Shown piece after piece: positions 56,978 to 63,110 of a stretch of 64,000 nt of DNA (position 1 is the first letter of the stretch; every line of letters begins with the position of its first letter). The notes beneath the pieces are model-generated. The model worked only from the letters and a program-made list of their open reading frames with translations. It searched no databases and was not told where the DNA came from. Source of the stretch: Gilvimarinus sp. DA14 (lineage in GTDB: Bacteria > Pseudomonadota > Gammaproteobacteria > Pseudomonadales > Cellvibrionaceae); NCBI RefSeq assembly GCF_024204685.1, contig NZ_CP100350.1, positions 248,001 to 312,000 of the forward strand. The letters are read 5' to 3'. The position numbers were made by a program, and so were the translations under genes.

Positions 56978-58481
56978 GGCGGAGGCCTTAACCTGGCACC
57001 GCGTTTCGCCCATTGCCACGGTTTACTTTGCGTTAAAAACCATTCCCGCCCTGGGCCACCTGTGGCCCGCACTCATTCCGCTGGTGGCCGCGGGTGAGAC
57101 CGTGCGGCATTTCTTCTTCACCTGGGGTTTTCCGGCGCTGATTTTACTGGTGCTGGTGGGGGTGGTGCTGCACTGGTGGTTTTTCAGCTTTGCGATTGAA
57201 GAAAAACGCCTGACGCTGCGCAGCGGGGTGCTTAACCGCACCCGTTTAAGCCTGGACTTTGAGCGTGTGCAGCAGGCGGATATCGCTCACCCGTTTTACT
57301 TTCGCCCGTTTAACCTTGCCACGCTGGGGTTAGAAAGCGCCGGCTCTTCGCAGCAGGAAGTAGACATACCCGGCATACCCATTGCGCTTGCAGAATCATT
57401 GCGTCGGGATATTTTAGAGCAGCAGTTGCAAGCGAAAAGTGATAAGCAAACGCTTGAAAGCGAGACGCGAACAACACAAAAAACCGCACCGGATTATCAG
57501 CTGAACTTAAACGCTGCAGAAATTGTCCGCTACGGCTTAATGCATAATTCTCTGTTGTACTTAGCGCCTCTGGCGGCACCTTTTGGTCAATATTTGGGGC
57601 CAGTGTTCGAGCAATCACTCGCGCAGCTTGAGGCCTCGCAGTGGTATTCATTGTTCGATTGGCTGAGCACTAATCTCGCTATTTCCATCGGCGTGGTGTT
57701 GGCGGTGTTTGCGGTGCTGGTGGGTACAACATTCCTGTTTGGTTTGTCGGTGATCTTAGCGTTATTTCGCTTTTGGAATTTCGAATTAACCCGCGTAGGC
57801 GAGCGCTATCAAAGCCGCGCCGGGCTCACCACCATTCGCACCCGCGGTTTTAAAACTCACAAGCTGCAAAAAGTCACCTTAGCTCAGGGGCTAATCGCCA
57901 AATGTTTAAAACGCTATACCGTGCACATCAGCAAAGCCGGTGGCGGCGTTGCCGTGCAAACAGCCCAGTCGCAAGACAAGCACTTTCTTGTGCCGGTAGT
58001 CGATTGGCTTAACTGGTTGCTACTGCGCGGTGAACTAAACATGCCAGCGGCTCGCTGGCGGCGAGTGCACAGCTTTAGCTGGCGTTTTCCCTTTGTGGTT
58101 TACTCGGCGTTGATTTGTACCTTGAGCGCAGCCTTCGCCATTGCCTTCGGCCCCTGGGCGCTGCTAGGTTTGTTGCTGCTACCGCTGGTGTTTTTCATCA
58201 GCCGCCGCCTGTGGCGACAGAAGGGCTATTTTTATAACGGCGAGTGGCTCGCCTGGCGCAAGGGGTTTATCGGCTTTAGCGAACAGTGGTTGCCGGTGGG
58301 CAAACTGCAAAAAGTCGAGGTGTGCGAAACACCGCTTAAGCGCTGGGTGGGTTTGTGCGATCTGCAAGCACTAGGGGCGGATGGCAAGGTGATTTTGGTG
58401 TGTTTGCCGAAGGCCGAAGCGCTTCGGCTTCGGGATGCGCTTTTGACAGGAGTGGTGATGTATAAAAAGCCTTGGTTTTAG
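56964..58481 (+). CDS. Multi-bPH2-domain membrane protein (YdbT-like)
   Basis: A 505-residue membrane protein with several hydrophobic pairs (about residues 22-80, 185-285 and 370-415) alternating with three bPH2 modules: RSGVLNRTRLSLDFERVQQADI, RAGLTTIRTRGFKTHKLQKVTL and RKGFIGFSEQWLPVGKLQKVEV mark them by position. It follows the YdbS-like gene with a 14-bp overlap and a GGAG site, so the two proteins probably form one complex. The stop lies inside a terminator hairpin. Confidence 0.9.
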   Translation: MASIEAEALTWHRVSPIATVYFALKTIPALGHLWPALIPLVAAGETVRHFFFTWGFPALILLVLVGVVLHWWFFSFAIEEKRLTLRSGVLNRTRLSLDFERVQQADIAHPFYFRPFNLATLGLESAGSSQQEVDIPGIPIALAESLRRDILEQQLQAKSDKQTLESETRTTQKTAPDYQLNLNAAEIVRYGLMHNSLLYLAPLAAPFGQYLGPVFEQSLAQLEASQWYSLFDWLSTNLAISIGVVLAVFAVLVGTTFLFGLSVILALFRFWNFELTRVGERYQSRAGLTTIRTRGFKTHKLQKVTLAQGLIAKCLKRYTVHISKAGGGVAVQTAQSQDKHFLVPVVDWLNWLLLRGELNMPAARWRRVHSFSWRFPFVVYSALICTLSAAFAIAFGPWALLGLLLLPLVFFISRRLWRQKGYFYNGEWLAWRKGFIGFSEQWLPVGKLQKVEVCETPLKRWVGLCDLQALGADGKVILVCLPKAEALRLRDALLTGVVMYKKPWF

Positions 58482-58488
58482 GCTTTTT
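58464..58488 (+). terminator. Terminator overlapping the end of the YdbT-like gene
   Basis: AAAAAGCCT pairs with AGGCTTTTT around a 7-nt loop that leads into the stop codon. It marks the left edge of the accessory islet; the repeat at 58489-58733 begins immediately after. Confidence 0.85.
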
Positions 58489-58733
58489 GTTTGCCCGGGT
58501 CGCCGGGTGGGCGAGTCACTTTTCTTTGTTTGGGCAAAGAAAACTAACGAAAAGAAAGCCCACCCCGGCGAATGGCCCTTCGGGTACCCTCACTACGGTC
58601 AATTTTTGAGGGCCGTATCGACGCGTCGTCCGTGGCGCGGGGATACTTGCGCAAACGTCCGTGTTTGCTTACCCACAAAAATAGACCTTCGTTCGGCTCA
58701 TTCGCAGGGGCCCGGGGTGTGCCATGCTGATAA
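58489..58733 (-). repeat. Islet repeat, copy A (inverted)
   Basis: About 240 bp that, read on the minus strand, match the repeat at 62774-63042. Shared blocks are TGCGAATGAGCCGAACGAAGG, TTTTTGTGGGTAAGC, GATACGGCCCTCAAAAAT, GTAGTGAGGG, GGGCCATTCG and CTTTTCGTTAG. The minus strand has hairpin GCAAAC/GTTTGC with loop ACGGAC (58651-58668). It defines the left end of the islet. The gap 58482-59350 holds this repeat, two hairpins and no gene I can support. Confidence 0.88.
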
Positions 58734-58794
58734 TTAGGCGGATATGGATCATCCGATTGCGCTTATTTTGTCGCAGGGCAATCATTTTCTTCGT

Positions 58795-58820
58795 CGAACT
58801 TCAGACGTCCGACATCAGAC
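58795..58820. repeat. Dispersed GTCTGA/TCAGAC palindromic repeat
   Basis: CTTCAGACGTCCGACATCAG and following bases, the fourth site of the family also found after kduD and after rapA. Confidence 0.65.
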
Positions 58821-58846
58821 GTTACCCCGTTGCCAAACGGGGTAAC
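58821..58846. repeat. Perfect 11-bp hairpin
   Basis: GTTACCCCGTT and AACGGGGTAAC pair exactly around GCCA. No T run follows on the plus strand. It directly abuts the dispersed repeat, so the two may form one element. Confidence 0.6.
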
Positions 58847-59135
58847 CTGTGGCACTATTTTCATCAAGTGTTTAGTGGTCTTGGTCGGCTTGTTTAAGTC
58901 GGATTAAATCCACATCCGGGCCAGCGGAAAGGTAGGGTAAACAGTGCGTCGGGACTGATGTGCGGGCACTTCGCCCTTCTGTTTTGAAATCCAATCTTTC
59001 CCTTTGGCCCGTTATGATATGTCGTGAACTATTGGTTTTTGATCAGCAAAACCATTGTGATTGTAGAAAGTAAGCTGGCTCACTTTGTTTTTCTGGTTTC
59101 ACTGATGTTGCTGCAATAAATGCGATAGTATTCAG

Positions 59136-59168
59136 CTGCTTAGAGCGTAAATCTAATACTCTAAGCAG
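59136..59168. repeat. Perfect 10-bp inverted repeat before the first cassette gene
   Basis: CTGCTTAGAG and CTCTAAGCAG are separated by 13 bp in A/T-rich sequence, about 180 bp upstream of the first small membrane-protein gene. It could be an operator or the end of an incoming transcript. Confidence 0.5.
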
Positions 59169-59350
59169 GAGTGATATGTTGCCAGTGTGAAAGTAAGACG
59201 GCTTCTTTACAAACTAGAATAAATACGCCAAGTGGTCATCAATTTGAGAGTTATCATAAGCTTGGAAGAAATTCTTAAAAGTTTTCTAGGGAAGATATAT
59301 TGCCTAGCGTATTTTTCAACTCGCACATTAATAAGCTGTTAGTGTTCTTT

Positions 59351-59680
59351 ATGAAGAGTAGAGTGCCAATAATATTTGTAATTTTACTCGTTCTACTATT
59401 GATGGCGGGCGGGACTTTCCTGGGCCTTTTTTCTTGCGGCGGCTATATTTGGCATGAGCAAGTAATTTATTCATTAATCATTGTGCTTGTAGCTCTTTGT
59501 ATGTTCAATCCAGTTCGCGCGTTCAGAGGTAAGTGGCAAAGAGGCCTCATTCCTATAGCCGCTTTGGTATCGTTCCTTTCTGTTAGAGCGTCGGTATCAG
59601 CATTTTATCCAGCGGCACCAGATTCAATTGCGTCTTTTATCCAATCTTTTTGGGTCGGTCTTATTCATGGTCCGTGCTAA
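59351..59680 (+). CDS. Small membrane protein of unknown function (cassette gene 1)
   Basis: A 109-residue protein with three likely membrane helices (about residues 5-28, 35-53 and 68-85) and a cysteine-glycine segment FSCGGYIW. ATG 59351 gives a normal inner-membrane N-terminus but has no clear ribosome-binding site; TTG 59300, with AGGGAAG upstream, would add 17 residues. Base composition is more A/T-rich than in the core genes. An attC-type site starts 3 bp after the stop, so it looks like an integron-type gene cassette. Family not recognised. Confidence 0.6.
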   Translation: MKSRVPIIFVILLVLLLMAGGTFLGLFSCGGYIWHEQVIYSLIIVLVALCMFNPVRAFRGKWQRGLIPIAALVSFLSVRASVSAFYPAAPDSIASFIQSFWVGLIHGPC

Positions 59681-59682
59681 AA

Positions 59683-59757
59683 CACTAACAAGTCAATTAA
59701 CTACGCGCCTACGGCGCCGGACGCAGAAAAGCTGCGCCGGTTATTGAGGCGTTAGGC
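59683..59757 (+). mobile_element. attC-type recombination site
   Basis: A 75-bp imperfect palindrome with the parts of an integron attC: a left outer core CACTAAC (degenerate), inner arm TCAATTAAC pairing with GTTATTGA with one extra base, a central hairpin CCGG-A-CGCAG / CTGCG-CCGG, and a right core GTTAGGC that matches GTTRRRY exactly. It lies between the stop of one small gene and 25 bp before the start of the next, where cassette sites belong. No integrase gene is in the window. Confidence 0.75.
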
Positions 59758-59782
59758 GCGCGAGTAAATTGAGCAATAAAAT

Positions 59783-60217
59783 ATGAATCCCATTCAAAAT
59801 CTCAGACAGCATATAACGAAAGATTACCTAGAGCGTCTCAGTAATATGGCACTTGCAGCGGCGGGTTTTTCTAGCGGTTTAATTGTTTTACTCGTTCAAG
59901 CAAAGGGTCAAGCACACTACAACGAAATTTCCGTTTGGTCTGCCATACTGTCACTAATGTTATCACTTGGTGGGTGGCAGTATTTTCTACCTTATATTTT
60001 GTATGGGGAGAAAACGTACGAGCATATCAATTTATATTTGGTGGCCTTCTTGCAGGTATTTATTGTGCTTGCACTTTTCATTGCTGTGTGTGCACTTGTG
60101 TGGAAGTTGATGTGGTGTGCAGGGGTGGCTCTTATAGTTACAGGTATTGGCCTAGTTATATTTGTAGTCCGCCACAATTGGAAAGTCGCAAATTACAGTG
60201 GTAGTCAAAAAGCCTAA
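59783..60217 (+). CDS. Small membrane protein of unknown function (cassette gene 2)
   Basis: A 144-residue protein with about four hydrophobic helices (residues 22-41, 50-71, 83-105 and 109-128) and charged ends. No family is recognised. It begins 25 bp after the attC core GTTAGGC. Its stop codon lies inside GCCTAAC, the left core of a second attC-like site, which is typical for cassette genes. The ribosome-binding site is weak, also common in cassettes. Confidence 0.7.
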   Translation: MNPIQNLRQHITKDYLERLSNMALAAAGFSSGLIVLLVQAKGQAHYNEISVWSAILSLMLSLGGWQYFLPYILYGEKTYEHINLYLVAFLQVFIVLALFIAVCALVWKLMWCAGVALIVTGIGLVIFVVRHNWKVANYSGSQKA

Positions 60218-60340
60218 CAAGGCCCATCAGGCTCAGCCGCGTAGCGGCTTGGACCTCCGTTGCGGTGCTTGTTTTGCGGTTTACGCTACGCTACCGCAAA
60301 ACATTCACCTCCACTGCGGCCCCGGTGGGTGGTGTTACGT
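60212..60340 (+). mobile_element. Second attC-like site (degenerate)
   Basis: About 129 bp, close to the length of Vibrio-type repeats. The left core GCCTAAC fits RYYYAAC exactly. The centre is a perfect 11-bp hairpin (TGTTTTGCGGT with ACCGCAAAACA). The right end GTTACGT departs from GTTRRRY at one position. Outer arm pairing (CCCATC with GGTGGG) is partial. The next gene starts 10 bp later. Confidence 0.55.
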
Positions 60341-60350
60341 GTGTCAAGAT

Positions 60351-60659
60351 ATGAAATGTTTTCGAGATAAGTCGCACTATTTCTATTGGTTTTTGGGAGT
60401 GGCGATTATCGGTTTTGCCTCAAGGGTAGCTTATAAGGTTTACAGTGGAGATGGTCTTGAGACATATCTCAGCGTTAGTTTAGTTCAATGGAATTACGTT
60501 GGCGCTTTGGTTTTTTTGGTATCTGTGCCGGTGGCATGGATACTTTTTAGAGTTTGTTTCAGCCTGGAGGAGAAAAACGCCTTTCGTAAATGGAAGTCGG
60601 CCTTGAAAGAGAGTAGAGCGAATCGTGCTAGCAAAAGTAGAAACACGAAGAAAAGGTGA
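60351..60659 (+). CDS. Small membrane protein of unknown function (cassette gene 3)
   Basis: A 102-residue protein with two membrane helices (about residues 10-27 and 45-65) and a very basic C-terminal tail (KWKSALKESRANRASKSR). The longer open frame starting at 60198 is mostly attC sequence, so ATG 60351 is preferred; no good ribosome-binding site is seen. No attC follows its stop. It is the last gene before islet repeat copy C. Confidence 0.6.
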   Translation: MKCFRDKSHYFYWFLGVAIIGFASRVAYKVYSGDGLETYLSVSLVQWNYVGALVFLVSVPVAWILFRVCFSLEEKNAFRKWKSALKESRANRASKSRNTKKR

Positions 60660-60704
60660 CAGATTTATTTTTCGTGTTTTACGTCGAGTGAGCCGGGTTT
60701 CGCC

Positions 60705-60935
60705 CGATTACATCTGAGCTGAACGGAGGCCTGTTTTAGTGGTTGAGCGCTCTGGACGAGCGCGAAAGGATTGAGCGCACAGGGACGTGCGATTTAAACC
60801 GACCGCTAAAGTAGGCCGGAGAGAGGGCACCCCGCAGGGGCCAGATGTTGGGCAGGGTTTTTGGTTACTTTTTGCCGCAAAAAGTAACTCGCAACGCCCG
60901 GCGATGCGGGCATATAAAAAGCCGTTAATTTATAA
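60705..60935 (+). repeat. Islet repeat, copy C (diverged)
   Basis: The right end matches copy B closely: AAAAGTAACTCGC, then GCCCGGCGATGCGGGCATAT and AAAAAGCCGTTAATTTAT (60880-60934 against 62988-63042). The left part keeps GAACG-AGGCCTGTTTT and AGGGGCCA. It has two loop-conserved hairpins: GCGCTC/GAGCGC with loop TGGAC (60747-60763) and CGCAC/GTGCG with loop AGGGAC (60776-60791). The 408-bp gap it occupies has no gene. Confidence 0.82.
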
Positions 60936-60992
60936 CTTATCACGAGCTATTGAGACAAGAGATTCAGTTAAATAAGCGATAAATGGGGACAA

Positions 60993-61012
60993 GCGTGAGT
61001 ATATACTCACGC
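60993..61012. promoter_or_regulatory. Perfect 20-bp palindrome upstream of the nuclease-like gene
   Basis: GCGTGAGTAT is followed directly by its reverse complement ATACTCACGC, 55 bp before the ATG of the PD-(D/E)XK-like gene. A contiguous palindrome of this length and position suggests the operator of a dimeric regulator; it could also be a cruciform or a hairpin in the leader. No regulator gene is adjacent. Confidence 0.6.
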
Positions 61013-61067
61013 ACACCAAGCTGCCTATTACATAATTTTGGCTTTTACCTGTGATGAAATAGTATCT

Positions 61068-61523
61068 ATGATCGACCACGAGAGATTTCGGGCCTTGGTT
61101 AAGGATCTTTATGCCACGGTCAACGAGCTGGAGTGTATGTTTCCGGGCAGGCACTTTACACCGGATGGGCATATGGTCGGCAGCTTGGGAGAGTGCCTAG
61201 TAGCTGATGCCTACGATTTGACGCTTATGACAGCATCTAACAAAGGCTATGATGCTGTGACGGAGAGTGGCTTAGAGGTTGAGATTAAGGCGACACAATC
61301 TAATACTGTTGGTTTCCGAAGTCAGCCTCAGCATGCAATCATCATCAAAATTATGCGTGACGGGACATTCGAAGAAATCTATAACGGGCCCGGAGCTTTA
61401 GTATGGGAGCTATTCACGGGTAAACGGCTACCGAGTAATGGTCAGTTTCAGGTGTCTCTCAGTAAGCTACGACAACTTAACCAAACTGTGATTCAAACGG
61501 ATCGGGTACCTAGAATTAACTGA
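61068..61523 (+). CDS. Putative PD-(D/E)XK nuclease-like protein
   Basis: A 151-residue soluble protein. A helix-rich N-terminus leads to GECLVADAYDL, then YDAV and EVEIKAT. E42, D62 and E72-x-K74 are spaced as in the catalytic core of PD-(D/E)XK nucleases, followed by a strand and QHAIIIKI. The family resembles small restriction-like domains of unknown function. ATG 61068 is preferred to an upstream TTG, although neither has a clear ribosome-binding site. No methyltransferase or antitoxin partner is next to it. The nuclease reading is inference from motif spacing. Confidence 0.6.
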   Translation: MIDHERFRALVKDLYATVNELECMFPGRHFTPDGHMVGSLGECLVADAYDLTLMTASNKGYDAVTESGLEVEIKATQSNTVGFRSQPQHAIIIKIMRDGTFEEIYNGPGALVWELFTGKRLPSNGQFQVSLSKLRQLNQTVIQTDRVPRIN

Positions 61524-61682
61524 AATGGCAATATTCGTATTGCTGAGGACTCGGCCTTACATTTCCGCCTAAGCGGTAAATGAATCAGCATTCTAAATAA
61601 GCATCGCGACATACAGATAAACATTGGGGCTAAAATGCTGAGTAGGCGGCATACAGCAAAATATGAGTATAGATAAAGGAAT

Positions 61683-62723
61683 ATGCGTTTTAACACTAAG
61701 CTATTAATTGGCGCTGTGGTTTTTCTGCTTCTGGTTTTTGTCAGCTTTAAGGTGGTATTAAAATCCACAAATCAGGAATATCCTGCCAAGTGGCAAAATA
61801 CAGTGGTAAATCCAGTCGCTCGCACTCCAGCGGCCGATCCGTCAAAGAGCGAGAAAACCGAAACGGCGAGCGGCTTGTCGAGTGAAGCGTCTCAGGCTCG
61901 GGGATATCACGGGGGTGAGACGTTTGAAGATTGGTTGGTTCAGTACTTAGCGAATTCGGCCAGGCCGAATGAGATGCTGGCGTTGATGTTGATGCGTATA
62001 CCCGATAGTTCAGAAGAAGTCGCGCGTCTACGTGAGCTGATCAACCAGACATCAGAAAAGGCGCTGGCGCTGTGCCTGTTGGCTCAATCCAGTGTGGAGG
62101 ATGCCCCAGTCATCACTTCGCAAGAACTGGAAATGTTGAAATCTTTGGCGCCGGATAATGCGGTGGTGGACGATATTCTTGCTGAGCACGCTTATCGTTC
62201 TGGTGATTTTTCTCAAGCGTTAGAGCATTTTCAGAACGCCGGAAATGCGCCGAGCAATAATGCCTATCAGGCGAAATATATAGAGATGATTGGCGATGTG
62301 TACCTTGATCGCTACGGTTATCTCACCGGCGATGAGTTCACAGATATACTAGGCGTGAGCGCGGCTCAGACGGTGCCTGGCTTGAGATTCGTTCATCAGG
62401 TTTGCTATGCAAACGCCCTTGATGCTGCTTGGCATAGTGCGTGTGCCAAACGTGCGGACGTTTTATTTAGGCAAGGAGAAACGCTGGTCGAACGCGCGGT
62501 CGGCGCTGGTCTAGCGTTAGATTTCGACGACACTAATGCTGCGCGGTATAGCGAGCAGATTCAACGAGATCAATTGGAGTTTATGGAGTTGAGCGAAGCC
62601 TTGAATGAGAAAATTACCGTTTCCGGCGGCATGATTAACCGCGAGCTTTGGCAGGAATATATCGCCCTCTACGAACAAGAAAGGCAACTGGCTGCGTTAC
62701 GTTTTCTGGTGAAAAGATTGTAA
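61683..62723 (+). CDS. Membrane-anchored protein of unknown function
   Basis: A 346-residue protein with one N-terminal membrane helix (residues 7-26) and a periplasmic helical body. Residues 100-200 alternate short amphipathic helices (LRELINQTSEKALALCLLAQ, DILAEHAYRSGDFSQALEHF by position) that resemble tetratricopeptide-type repeats; two cysteines near 245-260 (HQVCYANALDAAWHSACAKR region) could form a disulfide. AAGGA precedes the ATG. I do not recognise a family. It lies between islet repeat copies C and B, 159 bp after the nuclease-like gene. Confidence 0.75.
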   Translation: MRFNTKLLIGAVVFLLLVFVSFKVVLKSTNQEYPAKWQNTVVNPVARTPAADPSKSEKTETASGLSSEASQARGYHGGETFEDWLVQYLANSARPNEMLALMLMRIPDSSEEVARLRELINQTSEKALALCLLAQSSVEDAPVITSQELEMLKSLAPDNAVVDDILAEHAYRSGDFSQALEHFQNAGNAPSNNAYQAKYIEMIGDVYLDRYGYLTGDEFTDILGVSAAQTVPGLRFVHQVCYANALDAAWHSACAKRADVLFRQGETLVERAVGAGLALDFDDTNAARYSEQIQRDQLEFMELSEALNEKITVSGGMINRELWQEYIALYEQERQLAALRFLVKRL

Positions 62724-62773
62724 GAGGCTAAGATAGCTTTGATAAACGGATCAGGTGAAACCTGTACATCCAA

Positions 62774-63042
62774 TGATCAGAGTGGCACACCTGGGGCCCC
62801 TGCGAATGAGCCGAACGAAGGCCTGTTTTTGTGGGTAAGCACGCAGGACGCGTGCGCAAGTATCGCCGGGACAGGGAGGTCTTGTCGATACGGCCCTCAA
62901 AAATAGGCCGTAGTGAGGGGGACCCGTCAGGGCCATTCGTCGGGGTGGGCTTCTCTTTTCGTTAGGTTTCTGTTGGCCAAACAACAGAAAAGTAACTCGC
63001 TACGCCCGGCGATGCGGGCATATAAAAAGCCGTTAATTTATT
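62774..63042 (+). repeat. Islet repeat, copy B
   Basis: About 270 bp, the inverse of copy A, defining the right end of the islet. It contains hairpin GCACGC/GCGTGC with loop AGGAC (62839-62855), an outer pair GTATC/GATAC around 62859-62890, and CGGCC/GGCCG. An open frame inside its complement resembles one in copy A at the peptide level (HYG-FLRAVSTR), but this follows from DNA identity. The 387-bp gap it fills has no supported gene. Confidence 0.88.
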
Positions 63043-63052
63043 AACGCCCAAT

Positions 63053-63087
63053 AAAAAACCGCCACAGCAGTCTCCTGCTGTGGCGGT
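63053..63087 (-). terminator. Terminator of the RNA helicase gene
   Basis: A 13-bp stem (ACCGCCACAGCAG with CTGCTGTGGCGGT) closes a 4-nt loop. On the minus strand it is followed by TTTTTTATT, 24 bp past the helicase stop. Confidence 0.93.
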
Positions 63088-63110
63088 ACATCAATTACCC
63101 GTAGGTGAGC

